DNA from: Cloeon dipterum
Taxonomy: Eukaryota; Arthropoda; Insecta; Ephemeroptera; Baetidae
Direction of reading: 5' to 3'
Length of the DNA: 64,000 nucleotides
Assembly (NCBI RefSeq): GCF_949628265.1
Contig: NC_088788.1
Span: forward strand, 8,370,001-8,434,000
Shown: piece by piece, positions 34,899 to 47,761 of the stretch
Layout of the letters: each line of letters begins with the position of its first letter
How positions within the stretch are numbered: the stretch's first letter is position 1
The notes under the pieces: generated by a model
Told to the model about the DNA's origin: nothing
The model's database searches: none
Seen by the model: only the letters and a program-made list of their open reading frames with translations
Translations under genes and position numbers: made by a program

Positions 34899-37411
34899 GT
34901 GAGTTGCTCTCTTCGCAATTATATTTTTTTTGCTCTTGTCAGCTTGACTCTGACTCAGAGTGTTTTGCTTAACGACCAACTCGAGCATTTCGCTGCCGAG
35001 GCGCATGTCTGATCTCTTCGTAACTTTTAATTTGTTCACGTTTTTATCCAGACGGGAATAAGGTTTCATTCATTTTTAATTTAATACACTTAAAGGGGGA
35101 AATACATTTTAAATAATTTCAAATTCAGCAATTAATTTTTGTTAAAATACAGATAAACAATTTGAATGACTTATAAAGTAATTAGTAAAAAAATACTTAA
35201 AAAATTCAAATTTTACCAATTTCCTGCCGAACTTGCAGCATTTTTGACCAAATTTTTTCGGCAGATTTTAATTTCTTTCGCCGAAAGCTATCCAACGGTG
35301 TACGGAAAAATTCTAGGGTACTCTGTGTTGCGTGGGAAAAACAAAATTTCGAGTAGAGACGTAGAGAGACAGTCCTCCGTCTCTTGAAAAACATTGAAGC
35401 CACTTTTCTAAACTATTTACTCTGCTACCACGGTCAATTTTGACTTTGAATCCTTGTAATGATAATTTTAATTTAATGGCAATAAGGTTTTACTGAAGTT
35501 TTGCAGTAGCAAACCCCGTTAAATCTTAAATACTCAAATTATATTTATTCTAAAATGCAATATTTTTTTTTAATTTAATTAAGTTAAAATCCATATTTTG
35601 GTAATTTTCTACTAAAGAGTGCACGTCATGGCCATGTTTTTCCCTCTAGATTAACGAAAATAAATAGAAACCTCTGCTCTTTTGTGGAGATTTCAGGCAA
35701 GAAAAATTATGTTCTTGACTACATATATTGCAGTTTGTGAAATTTAGCAACAGGTTTCTCAATTCAATGTGCAATAATTAAATCAGGACCGAGGGGCGGT
35801 TAAATTTCATATTTTGCCAAAGATCTTAAAATTTGAACGGTTATTTTTGTTTGTCAATGATATTTTCGCTTGATTTAGATTCCTCTCGACACGATCTATC
35901 TAATGGTGGGCGAATCATTAGGTAACAAAGATTTTCACGAATTTTCTGAAAGGCTTTCGATTATGTTTTGCGTCAAATTGCAGCTGATTGGTAATTTTCC
36001 CAGAACGTATACGGCTTGAATTAAAGAATGCTTAGCTCTTTAAGCCACTAAACTAGGTTGAACAGTTCCTGAAAACTATCCAATTTATGCTGAAGCTATT
36101 CTAAAGATGTTTATAATTCAAATCAATTAATAATGCAACCAAGAACATAAATTGATATTTAACCCTGCACAAAATTTCGTTTTTTTTTTTGCTGATTCCC
36201 TTTCTCGTCGAGTAATGGGTTTTGTTATTTTAATTTGAAATGCAAAAGGACGAGAACCCGGTCCAAAATCAGGGTTGAAATATATGTTCTTTGACTGAAA
36301 AGGTTGGTTCTCTCTTCGGAAGTTGCCAAATGATTGAAATGTAATTTTTCCGTAAGGGAAATTGTCACAGAAATTTTGAATTTTCGGTGAGTGCCTGTCT
36401 CCGTTATCGACATCTTTTTATCTTCAATTATTATTACTTGATCCATACGCATGGACACACAATTGAGCTCGATATTCTAAAGAACATCGTCGTAATTTAT
36501 TCTAACAAGTTTTAACACTCACCGGTCCGGATTCCGCATGAATGACACTTGGATTCTGCCGTCGGAAAAGGACGAATCAATCACTAAACAGTTGAGCACA
36601 TTGTCTTCATTGTTCTCACTGAAATTAACACGAAATCCGATCAAAAGGGCCGGCGTAAACACTGAAAAGTCTAACCAGCTGATCGATGAATAGGGGAGCA
36701 GATCACTTGACCAGCGCTATAGCGGCTGAAAAACTGAACGACCAATCACAAAGAAGTGCTATACTCAATCAGTAAATTATTATTATGTTTGTGTTCTCAT
36801 TCGGCGCGAAGGCAATTAGGAAACTTTGTAAAACGAGGAGAAATTCCCGCATAAATTTTACTTCAAATTTAAATAAAACATGCGTTATTAAAAAATATAT
36901 ATTAAATTTAATGATACATTGTAAGCCAGATTTTATTATATTTTAATTTTCAGGCAGTGATGCGTGATTGCTTGCCACATATTTTTATATGCAAATTTTA
37001 TGCTTTAAAAACCGATAAAATTAATTTTAACAAATATTAAGTTGGCCTCTCCAGGAAAATTTTCAAAAATGATCTGCAATTGTTCATTTTTTTTTAAGCA
37101 AAACCCTGATTTTTTGTTATTTTGTTGAAAACAACCAAGTTTGCAGGAAAAAAATTAATCGCATATTTTTGGAAAATCGATCGGGAAGAAATCTGAACAA
37201 ACTGCGTTTTTTTATTTCTAATAATGCTAGAAAATTAAAATTAATGCGAAAATATTCCCAATATTCTACAATTTAATTGTAACCATAATTTTGCTACTTT
37301 CTCAATTAACAGAGTAATTTTGTACCATTTTAATGTTAAAAAAGAAATATTTCGATTTTTACCGTGTATTGGATGAAATTTTTACCCTAAGTACGGTTTT
37401 TAATTTTAGCA
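34899..37411 (+). other. Probable first (untranslated-region) intron of the desaturase
   Basis: About 2.5 kb of AT-rich DNA without a recognisable gene, between the candidate untranslated exon and the start-codon exon, which begins two bases before the ATG. Confidence 0.35.
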
Positions 37412-40400
37412 ATGGCGCCGAATCTGCCAAGTCCGACGACCGCCGAGTACCTCGCCGCAAGCGGCCTGGCCGGAGCGAGCAAAACGACGGCGGAGGCGGC
37501 ACTGGAGGCGGACCACTCTGATCAGCAGCAGCAACAGGAGCCGTACCGGGTGCAGCTGGTGTGGCGGAACATAATCGCCTTCATTTACCTGCACCTCGGC
37601 GCCGTCTACGGACTTTACCTCGTTCTCACCGCGCAGGCCAGCTTCCTCACATTTCTCTGGGGTTAGTACAAAAATTCATTATTTATGGCTTCTCAAATTT
37701 AATTTTTTGCAAACAAAATCCAGTTTTCTATTTTAGCTCACCAAATAAATTTTGTATGTATTTTGACAATTCAAATAATTCATATTCACGAGCAGAATTT
37801 TTGACACATTTACAAAGCAAAAATGTTATGACAATCCAGTCTGCAATTTTTTTTGGACCTATTTATATGTTAAATTTTGTAAAATTTGGATGTTATAAAT
37901 GTATCATTTAAAAATCTATTTTAAATGGTAGAATTTTGTGTGTTTTATTATGTATTTATAGGCTCAGAGAGGGTGACAAAATTATGGAAATTATTTCTAA
38001 GAACCCTGATACTATCAAAAATTAAACATAAGTTTTTATAGTTAAACCGTTCCTTTTCGATATTGAAAAGTGTCAATATGCTATTATTCACAAAATTGTT
38101 TTCATCAAAATAATTAGCTATACTAATTGATTGAAAGAGTATTCCTATTGTATTTAAATTGTACTTATTCATATAATTAATCACGACACTCAGGAAAAAA
38201 TATAATTAATTGCATAAATATCCTGGATAATATATATTTTTATTTTCAAAATATGTCTTTATTTTGTTAAATATTTATTTAAATTTTTAAAATTAAAGTA
38301 TAATTATGTTAAATATTTACAATTATTTTAGAGAAGCAATAGACTGCTCCAATAAGAATGATTTAGACATTTTTAAAATTATTGAAACAAATATTTTGCT
38401 GTTAAAATTTAGCATTTGTACAAAAAATCTACCCTTTTTCGTCCTATTTTCAAGATTTTGTCACTTCTACAATGATTCACACGAATTGCATGAAATTAAA
38501 AATAATATATCGAATTAACATTATAAGTGCCCCGTTCAATTCGTATTTAAGAAAGAAATCGTTGTGGAAGATTGCCCTAATTGTCTTATGAGCATGAAAT
38601 GGAAGCTCATTTAATGGTCCCGCAACGATTGGAATTTAGAAAAATATTTTATCGACAAACTTTCGCAGCCCTACTGGTGGTGTTTTTATATCAGCATTTA
38701 AATAACAATTTTATGCATTAAGAATCGACCTTTTTTCCATATAACAGCAATTGTTAAAAGATAAAATTTGTCCGTCTCTTATTTTCCCTAAAACCTCATT
38801 TTTTTTAATTTCTAGCAGTTTAAAGCACCTGCCAGATTTCCACTTTCAAATTTGAAATTAATTCTAATGCAAATTACAATTGCAGCGGTGTCTTTCGCGT
38901 CCCTGGCTGCGATGGGGATCACGGCGGGGGCGCACCGGCTGTGGTCGCACCGGGCATACAAGGCGCGGTGGCCGCTGCGTGTGTTTCTGGCGGCGCTGCA
39001 GACGATGGCCTTCCAGAACGACATCCGCGAGTGGGTGCGCGACCACCGGGTGCACCACAAGTTCAGCGAGACGCACGCCGACCCGCACAACGCCAGCCGC
39101 GGCTTCTTCTTCTCGCACGTCGGCTGGCTGCTGTGCCGCAAACACCCCGACGTCCGCCGCAAGGGCGCCGCCGTCGACCTCAGCGACCTGGACGCCGACC
39201 CCGTCGTCGTCTGGCAGCGCCGCACCTACCTCGTCCTCATGCCCCTCCTCTGCTTCGTCCTCCCCGTCTGGCTGCCCTGCCGACTGTGGAACGAAAACGC
39301 CTGGACTTCCTGGTCAGTATCAAAATCTTACTTAAACGCCGGAAATTTCCGTTGACAAAATTAAAAAAGTTAAAAAAAAATAGGAGCAATTAACAATTAA
39401 AATGCATACATCATTAATTAAGGCGTTTTTGCTTTATTATTTGTACGGTTTAATAAATTTAAATTCCATTTCTTAACGATCTTTGCAAAAATTTGAAACC
39501 AGCGGGGGCCAGATGTTCGATAAAATTGGTTCGCTTTGCGCAGATCCAAGATGGCTTCTGAATGTGGGAAACAAAAAGCTCTCTTTGGATTGGCGTACGA
39601 GTGTCAAGAGTTTGTTTTTACGATCCAAAAGACAATTAGTACAAGTTATGCAAATTATGTCACAATATTGACGAAAACTTGCTTCTTTTCGCGCATTTTC
39701 ACGTGACCGTTTTTTCGCGCCATACTCCACCGGACGCCATATCTGCGCGTCGCACGAATCTAGTCCCCGCTGTTTGAAACTTTTTTGGTAGAACTTTTTT
39801 CTTCTTGAAACGAAATAACTGACAAGGAAAATTGTATTTAGCGGGGTATTTGTTAGCAATTTTTAGCATTCGTGAGGGAAAAAATAAATAATTTAATTTA
39901 ATCATGTCTAGCCAATTGTAACCAATCAATTTATTCGTATTCTACGTCTACGCATACTCATTTTGAAGATTTCAAAGCACGCACAGGGCCCAGAGCAGGT
40001 CGGTTGACTTCGCGTACATGAGGGTTGCGTCGCTGAGTCTCATAGCGATGGCGTCGTAGCCGGGTCCTGGCAGGGTCGGATTGGCTGCCGTGAAGTCCTT
40101 TAATAAGTAATCAGAGTCCTCGGAGCACCACCTCGGGTTGGCCAGGCTTCCTGTTATAGTGGTCGCAACCCAGGAAATTTCTTCATCTATGGACATTTTA
40201 ATTAAAACCAAGTGATTTTCTTTTGTTTGGACTCAACTGAAATGTGCCTTGACGCAGTTTAGGTCCATCAGGTTGGCCACCGACGCCAGTTTCAAGCCCA
40301 TTTGGCAGCAGTTGATATATGCATCCGCATAAGTAGCCTTTTGTTAATACACACTTAACCAAACACGTATTAGGTTTTGGGGATATTTTACGCGAATAAT

Positions 40401-40746
40401 GTAGTGAATGTACTTCCTGTCTTTGGCGTCGCACAAAAACGTCACATAGCCGGTTGAAATCAATCCCCAAGCTATATTTTTTTCTTTTAAAACTATACAG
40501 GCTTTTTTATTTGGAAAATACCTTTTTGGTTATCAAACTCTGTACGCAGAGCCGCCTGCAAGATAAGTGGGGAGCATTACGTCGAAGTTTTTACTTTCTC
40601 TCAATTTTACATTAAAGGTGCAACTGACGACTGGGCATTCAGCCCGTATAATTTTCTGCAAAAGAAGGAATTTTGTCACTCATATTTAGTGAAATTAATT
40701 AAATTTTACAGTGGTTGTTGTAGTTGGTTGTGTTGTAGTTGTTGTT

Positions 40747-40799
<53 letters not shown>

Positions 40800-42734
40800 T
40801 GTTGTTGTTGTTGTTGTTGTTGTTGTTGAAGTACTTGTGGAAGTACTTGTTGTAGTGCTTGTTGAAGTGCTTGTTGAAGTACTCGTTGAAGTACTTGTTG
40901 AAGTACTCGTTGAAGTACTTGTTGAAGTACTCGTTGAAGTACTTGTTGAAGTACTCGTTGAAGTACTTGTTGAAGTACTCGTTGATGTACCTGTTGAAGT
41001 AGATGTTGAAGTTGTAGTGCTGGTTGAAGTTGACGAAGTTGTTTCTCCTGTTGTTGTTGTCGTAGGGGCTGCAGTTGAGGAAGTCTCAGGCTCGGTGGTT
41101 GCTTCTACAGATGTGGTCGTAAGTTCTAATGACGTAGTTTCTGGTGGTGATGTCTCAGCAGAGCTCGTGAGTTGGACAGTCGTCACGACGTCGGTGGCCG
41201 TGCTGGTGGCGTCTTCTATTGAAGTTTCCTGTAATTCAGTAATTTTCGTTATTAGGGGCTGCGCTGAACTTCTTGATGTCGTGGGCAGTTGCGTCTGCTC
41301 TGTGGTGCTTTTCGTATGGTTTGTTCCTCGGCATTTCTTTTTGCCGCAGCATTTCACGATGATAACCCTCCGCTTTGCCGTCTTCAGATACACAGTTTGT
41401 CCACGCCCTGTTTATCAAGATACTTCAGACTCATGGAATCAAATCTGAGGAAAGCACTGACAACCTGATATAGAGATGACCTTTCTACCAGCTCGCAAGG
41501 CAACGCTCCCCTGTTTTGAAATTAAAATTTATTTGTTTCAAAATGTACTCAGAACTGAACCTTGTTGATGCTGAACACGGATTGAGACAGCAAATAAATC
41601 AGGATTAGGGAAAGAATAAAGTTCTTCGAATTGCATGAACAGAGGCACAAAATATTGTATATCATATCAATTATTTTGTCCAGGCACATTCGACAGCGAT
41701 TTTATCCGAGGGAATACTGATAAAATTATTCCGTTTGGAAAATCAGGGCAAAACAAAACAAAGCAGCAAACCTCTAGCGGATGCGTCGCGTCACAGTTCG
41801 AAGTGTCACGTGTGCTGTGGTTTTGACATTCAGCAGCTGTATAGTTATCCTGCTGCCAAGCACAAAAATCAAATTGTATTGAGCCTGTGCTGCATAGATA
41901 AATCGCAATTCTATAACAACTGCAGAAAGAAAAATCTTCTTTCGATTTTGATATCATTGTGGATGAAATAAATATTTGATATTTTAATTAATAAAAATTT
42001 TAAAGTGTGAAATTGGGATTTGTGGCAGGTACGTTGCGGGTGTGATGCGATACGTGCTATCGCTGAATGCGACCTGGCTGGTGAACAGCGCGGCGCATAT
42101 GTGGGGCAACAGGCCCTACGACAAGGGTATCAGCCCCACAGAGAACCGCTCCGTGGCCATCGCAGCCTTCGGAGAGGGCTGGCACAATTACCACCACGTC
42201 TTCCCCTGGGACTACAAGGTAAGTGAATGAATATAATCCATAATAAATAGAACGTACGTACCCTCCTCTGACGAAAGGAATACGTAATTGTCTAGAGGAA
42301 AGGCGATTTCTAAAACTGTACCAGTCAATAATGGTTAAGTTTTTGCCAATAATACAAGCGCACATTCCATGACTCCGAGTTGTTGAGGGGGCTTAATCTC
42401 ATGGTGGGAAATTGTTGATTTGGACGATCTTTTTTTTTTAATTACATGACATCATTTTTAATTAAACTAATTAGGAAAATTGTGTTTTGGTTAGGCGGCC
42501 GAGCTGGGTGACTACAGCATGAACCTGACGACGGCGTTCATCGACCTGTGCGCGCGGCTGGGGCTGGCCTACGATCTCAAGTCGGTGCCGGAGTCGCTGG
42601 TGCGGCGCCGCGCACTCCGCACCGGCGACGGAAGCTGGTTGGACCACCACCACCCCGATCAGCCTGCCCTCTGGGGCTGGGGCGACACCGACATGAGCCC
42701 TGAGGATGCTGCCGACCTCTCCAACTCAAAATAA
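37412..42734 (+). CDS. Acyl-CoA delta-9 desaturase (stearoyl-CoA desaturase family), 368 aa
   Basis: Exons 37412-37661, 38886-39312, 42029-42218, 42495-42734 join in frame (1107 nt). The family puts a cis double bond into saturated acyl-CoA in the endoplasmic reticulum membrane, using a di-iron centre, cytochrome b5 and oxygen. All three histidine boxes are present: HRLWSH and HRVHH in exon 2, and HNYHH (in EGWHNYHHVFPWDYK) in exon 3. Other signatures are GITAGAHRLWSH, NATWLVNSAAHMWG and NRPYDKGISPTEN. Hydrophobic segments occur in exon 1 (IIAFIYLHLGAVYGLYLVL) and at the end of exon 2. The length matches insect members. The N-terminus has a Gln run. Which acyl chains and which carbon are used cannot be read from sequence. 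A polyadenylation signal AATAAA follows at 42783. The second coding intron hosts lectin gene L1 on the other strand. Confidence 0.93.
39972..41665 (-). CDS. L1: secreted mucin-type C-type lectin-like protein, nested in the desaturase intron
   Basis: Multi-exon gene on the minus strand. A signal-peptide exon starts at ATG 41665 and includes NFILSLILIYLLSQSVFS. It is followed by a KRRVIIVKCCGKKKC segment, a long Thr/Ser tract (about 40695-41250; first TSTSTS, then poly-Thr), and the lectin-like exons: AECPVVSCTFN, AALRTEFDNQK, AWGLISTGYVTFLCDAKDRKYIHYIIR, AYINCCQMGLKLASVANL, and the last exon from EISWVATTITG to the stop at 39972. The C-type-lectin fold is indicated by the CCxxGxKLAS helix, WVA, the RWC...C pair and a terminal WALC. 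No EPN or QPD sugar-binding motif is seen, so a calcium-dependent sugar specificity cannot be claimed. Likely secreted and O-glycosylated. The long Val-rich frame on the plus strand is a shadow of the Thr repeat. Confidence 0.78.
40727..41010. repeat. Trinucleotide and 12-mer repeats in the L1 mucin exon
   Basis: On the plus strand a GTA/GTT triplet run of about 100 bases is followed by higher-order units of the type GTACTTGTTGAAGTACTCGTTGAA. Read on the minus strand they encode poly-Thr then repeated Ser-Thr. Copies differ slightly, which suggests slippage and unequal exchange. Confidence 0.85.
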
Positions 42735-43214
42735 AACGCTTTTTCCAGTCTTTATTTTAAATATTTGTAATTTTGTATAGGGAATAAAATTTTTTACTGA
42801 TTTAATAACCATTGTTTTTTTTATATCGATTTCTCTATCAGTTGAACGAGTGAATAATTTTGAGAACATATTTTTTGAATAAAAAAACAGGTGACTCTTT
42901 TGAATTTAAAATATAGATTGAAAAATAGAAACTTTTAATTGAACAGTTTAATAAAATGTTAAAAAAATTCATTGATTTTATTACATAGAGTAAGAGTGAT
43001 AGCTTTGAATTTTGTTTTAAACGACGTTTTAGAATATAAAACTAATTGTAAGAAATCAAGTTGACCGTTTAGGATGGTTGAATGAAATGTATTCTGTGCT
43101 TTGCGTCCAAGGTGTGTCGCGTGAGCCAAGATCGAATCCATTGAACATTTTTAAGGCATAGTAGCACTACAATTTTTGTTGCTTGCCGGATTTTTTTATA
43201 AAATAAAACAGTCG
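42735..43214. other. Spacer downstream of the desaturase
   Basis: AT-rich. Sequence at about 43050-43140 recurs at about 48060-48160 after the second copy of desaturase exon 4, marking the extent of the tandem duplication. No gene seen. Confidence 0.5.
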
Positions 43215-43805
43215 TTATAACTCTTCAACGAAATTTTGACACATTTACAGAGCAAAAAAGTTTTGACAATCCAGTGTAGTAATTGTTCTTGAACCTATTT
43301 ATTAGTTGAATTTTGAAAAATTTGAACGGTATAAATCGTATAAATATATCCTGTAAAAATCTATTTCAAATGGTAGAATTTTGATAGTTTTATTGTGTAT
43401 TTATATCTTCAGAGCGGTTGAAAAAAATAAGGAAATTATTTCTAATACCCTTGAAACTGATACTATTGAAAAATGAAATATTAGTTTTTATTTTTAAACC
43501 ACTCCTTTTCGATATTGAAAAGAGTAAAACTTCTGTCATTTTGCAATATTGTTTTCATCATTAAAAAAAAGATATTCTGGCACAGTTGCCCCTAAGTGAA
43601 TTTTGTATTAATTGTACATCTTCACACACTATTCTGACACTCGGGAAAATAAAAAAAATTAATTGTTAAAATATAGCTAAAATAATCAGATATTTTTATT
43701 TTCAAAACAAAGGTTTTTATTATGTTTAATATATATTTACATTTTTAAAATTAAAATATATATGTGTAATATTTACAATTAGTTTAGACGTTTTTCTCTA
43801 AAAAA
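43215..43805 (+). repeat. Second copy of desaturase intron-1 sequence
   Basis: This stretch aligns with 37785-38340 inside the first coding intron of the desaturase (shared TTTTGACACATTTACA and AAATGGTAGAATTTTG blocks). It shows that the duplicated unit once reached at least intron 1. The expected exon 2 copy is missing between here and L2. Confidence 0.65.
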
Positions 43806-44051
43806 TTATTGTCCACTGAAACCCCCGTTAATACATTATTTGAGAAGAATTTTTTGATAAGAAGTTTTATATATGAAGCTGAATATGTTTAATTCGTATA
43901 TTTATTGATTTTTTTACTCTCAACAATTTACCAATTTTTAGCACCTATGAGGGAACAAAATAAAAAATGTAATTTAATCACGCTTGTTTAGCCAATTGTA
44001 ACCAATCAATTTATTCGTGTTCTACGACTGCGTATACTCATTTTGAAGATT

Positions 44052-45672
44052 TCAAAGCACGCACAGGGCCCAGAGCAGGTCGGTTGACTTTGCGTACATG
44101 AGGGTTGCGTCGCTGAGTCTCATAGCGATGGCGTCGTATCCGGGCCCTGGCAGGGTCGGATTGGCTGCCGTGAAGTCTTTTAACAAGTAATCAGAGTCCT
44201 CGGGGCACCACCTCGGGTTGACCAGGCTTCCTGTTATGCTAGAGGCCACCCAGGAAATTTCATCATCTATGAACATTTTAATTAAAACCAAGTGATGTTT
44301 CTTTTGTTTGGACCAACTGAAATGTGCCTTGACGCAGTTTAGGTCCGTCAGGTTGGCCACCGACGCCAGTTTCAAGCCCATTTGGCAGCAGTTGATATAT
44401 GCATCGGTTAAAGTAGCCTTTTTTATACACAGTTAACAAAACACGTATGTACTGTAAGCTTTCGGGAAAATTTACGCGAATAATATAGTGAATGTACTTC
44501 CTGTCTTTGGCGTCACACAAAAACGTCACATAGCCGGGTGAAATCAATCCCCAAGCTATATTTTTTCTTTTAAAACTATACAGGTTTTCAAATTTGGAAA
44601 ATACCTATTTGGTTATCAAATTCCGCACGCAGGGCCGCCTGCAAGACAAATAGGGAGTATCACGTATGAATTTCTACTTTCTCTCAATTTTACATTAAAG
44701 GTGCAACTGACGACTGGGCATTCAGCTCGGAAAATTTTCTGCAAAAGAAGGAATTTTCGCCAATTATATCAAGTTAAATTAAATTTTACAGTGGTTGTAG
44801 TTGGTTGTGTTGTAGTTGATGTTGTAGTGGTTGTTGTTGTTGTTGTTGTTGTTGTAGTTGTTGTTGAAGTTGATGGTGCAGTTGGGGTTGACGAAGTTGA
44901 CATTTCTGTGAAATTGTTTTATAAACTGAACTACTTTATAAATTTAAAATTATCAAGAGATTAAACATAAACATTTTAGTATGAAAAAAATAGTTTATGA
45001 TTTTTATCGATGTTTGTGCAGCTAAAAGATCAATATTTTGCAAACCCAAAGAGCTTGTCTCCGCTTCGGTGGATGCCGAAGTACGCAGGGTGGTCAGCAG
45101 GACTACCGTGACTTTGCTCGCGGTCGTAACGCTCAGCGTCGCGTTTGAGACTTCGCACTTTGTGTTGCCGCAGCACTTAATGATGATTTGCCTACGTTTG
45201 GGCTTTTCTAGAATCAGAGTTTGCCCATTGCCCAGCACTATGAACTTCGATCATTTATTGAGTCCTAATTAATTGTTGATCACTTACACCCTGTCAGTTT
45301 GATGGCGTTTTGTGATTTACGGCTCTCACGGGTTTCATTTTCCTATTGAACGATTTTTTGTAATTGATGCATGCTCAAAAATATTACTGAAGGATCTGAG
45401 CAGCTCAAATGTTATCAATCACATCATTGTTCCTCGAATCGAATTGTCAATTCGGTATTAAAATATTAGCATGAAAACATCAGGAAAAAATAAACAATTT
45501 AAAGCTGATATTCTTGTATCATCATTTGATAATCTAAATATTATTAAATTTGGTGTATTTTAACCTTTTGGAAGGCGAGCAACGATGGGTAGAATGCGCA
45601 AAGAATTATGAGCACTGTGAGCACAGTTCTAAAGGAGCATGGGGACGAACCGGACAAAAGAAAGTTCATCAT
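44052..45672 (-). CDS. L2: secreted mucin-type C-type lectin-like protein, apparently chimeric
   Basis: Minus-strand gene. The signal-peptide exon begins at ATG 45672 (MMNFLL..., hydrophobic VLTVLIILCAFYPSLLA). A small exon follows near 45290-45350, then an exon with GNGQTLILEKPKRRQIIIKCC (about 45050-45235). A short mucin exon (about 44792-44910) leads into the lectin exons, ending with EISWVASSITG to stop at 44052. All frames and splice signals checked hold. The 3' half is nearly identical to L1, whereas the 5' half from the mucin exon upstream is nearly identical to L6. The Thr tract is much shorter than in L1. Lectin fold evidence is as in L1 (AYINCCQMGLKLASVANL, RWC, WALC). Confidence 0.75.
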
Positions 45673-46019
45673 CCTTCTAAACTGGAAGAAAATATAAACT
45701 TAAAATGTGAAATTTTTCGAGCAAACTCACTGTCGATATTGGAAAATTGGCTTTGTCACGACTCACGACAAAATCGAGTACTTGTCGCCTGCATTGGCCG
45801 CATTGATTGGACGTCGAGTGGAAACAGCGCACCGATACTACAAAATCCAGTAGACACACGGCAAAACAGTGTCGTTAAAATTTCCAATAAACAAGGGCGG
45901 ATGTCCTGGCACGGAGCACGGAGTAAAGGGCCCGCCATTTGTAACATCAAACATTGCTATGCAACTTATCAGGTGGTCAAAGATATTAAAAAAAAAAAAT
46001 GAAAATAAAAATTAACTTG

Positions 46020-46723
46020 GAAAAATAAAAGAATTCAAGTACTTGTTGAAGTATCGTTGATGTACTGGTGGAAGTTGATGTTGTAGTTGAAGTGCTAGTC
46101 GAAGTTGATGTAGTCGTGGATTTTTCTGTTGTTATCGTAGGGGCTGCAGTTGAGGAAGTCCCAGGCTCTGTGGTTGTTTCTATAGTTGTGGTCGTAGGTT
46201 GAAATAGATGTCTCAGCAGAGCTTGTGAGTTGGACAGTCGTCACAACGTCGATGGCTGTGCTAGTTAAAGTTTCCTGTAGTTCCGTAATTTCCGTTATTA
46301 GGAGCTGAGCTGAACTACCTGAGGTCGTAGTCAGCTGCGTCCGCTCTGTGGTGCTTTTCGTATATGGTTTGTTCCTCGGCATTTATTTTTGCCGCAGCAT
46401 TTCACGATGATAACCCTCCGCTTTGCCGTCTTCAAATACACAGTTTGTCCTCGCCCTGTTTATCAATATACAAGACTCATGGAATCAAATCTGAGGAAAG
46501 CACTAGCAACCTGATATAGAAATGACCTTTCTACACTTCTCAAGTCAACGCTCCCCTGCTTTGAAATCAAAATTTATTTGTTTCAAAATGTACTCACAAT
46601 CAGAACTGGACCTTGTCTATGCTGAGCATGGATTGAGACAGCAAATAAATTAGGATTATAGCAAGGATAAAGTTCTTCGAATTCCATGAGCAGAGGCACA
46701 ACACGTTGTGTATTATACCAAAC
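46020..46723 (-). pseudogene. Orphan 5' half of an L1-like lectin gene
   Basis: Matches the signal-peptide exon of L1 (ATG at 46723; NFILAIILIYLLSQSMLS), the KxCRG exon (46095-46382) and the beginning of the Thr/Ser tract. The mucin frame breaks soon after TSSAETS, and no lectin-domain exon follows. It is the other half of the duplicated L1 copy whose 3' half now belongs to L2. Confidence 0.7.
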
Positions 46724-47078
46724 ATTTTAACCGCGCACATTCGACAGCGATTTTATCCGAGAGAATACTGATAAAATTATTCCTTTTGGAAAATCAGGGC
46801 AAAACAAAACAGCAAACTCTAGCGGATGCGTCGCGTCGCAATTCGAAGTGTCACGTGTGCTGTGGCTGTGACATTCAGCAGCTGTATTGTTATCCTGCTG
46901 CCAAGCACGAAAAATCAAATTGTATTTAGCCTGTGCTGCATAGATAAATTGCAATTCTATAACAACTGCAGAAAGGAAAATCTTCTTTCGATTTTGATAT
47001 CATTGCGGACGAAATACATATTTGATGTTTTTAATTAATAAAAAAATATTTAAAGTGTGAAATTGGAATTTCTGGCAG

Positions 47079-47761
47079 GTACGTGGCGGGTGTGATGCGA
47101 TACGTGCTATCGCTGAATGCGACCTGGCTGGTGAACAGCGCGGCGCACATGTGGGGCAACAGACCCTACGACAAGGGTATCAGCCCCACAGAGAACCGCC
47201 ATCGTAGCCTTCGGAGAGGGCTGGCACAATTACCACCACGTCTTCCCCTGGGACTACAAGGTAAGTGAATGAAAATAACCCACAATAAATAGAATGGCAT
47301 ACGTAATTTCGCCTCTATTACCTAGAGGAAAATGGGATTTCTAAAACTTTACCGAACAATATGGTTCGATTTCATGCCAATCATAAGGGCACTTTTTCCA
47401 TGACTCCGAGTTGTTGAGGGGGCTTTATCTCAAGGTGGGAAATTGTTGATTCAGACGATCTTTTTTTAATTAAATGAAATAATTTTTAATTAAACTAATT
47501 AGGAAATTTGTGTTTGGTTAGGCGGCCGAGCTGGGTGACTACAGCATGAACCTGACGACGGCGTTCATCGACCTGTGCGCGCGGCTGGGGCTGGCCTACG
47601 ACCTCAAGTCAGTGCCGGAGTCGCTGGTGCGGCGCCGCGCCCTCCGCACCGGCGACGGAAGCTGGCTGGACCACCACAACCCCGATCAGCCTGCCCTCTG
47701 GGGCTGGGGCGACACCGACATGAGCCCTGAGGATGCTGCCGACCTCTCCAACTCAAAATAA
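47079..47761 (+). pseudogene. Truncated desaturase copy (exons 3 and 4 only)
   Basis: Exon 3 copy 47079-47260 and exon 4 copy 47522-47761 keep their splice sites and are nearly identical to 42029-42218 and 42495-42734. The exon 3 copy has lost 8 bases after PTENR, which shifts the frame and destroys the third histidine box. No exon 1 or 2 copy precedes it. A non-functional duplicate; the exon 4 copy by itself is still open (one His to Asn change in the WLDHH stretch). Confidence 0.85.

Noticed and set aside
38880-39335. Alternative long frames over desaturase exon 2 (both strands)
   Set aside because: High GC removes stops in other frames; only the frame with the histidine boxes joins the neighbouring exons.
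40711-41448. Poly-Val open frame on the plus strand, and similar ones at 50305, 53128, 56825 and 60284
   Set aside because: Antisense shadows of the Thr/Ser codons in the lectin mucin exons.
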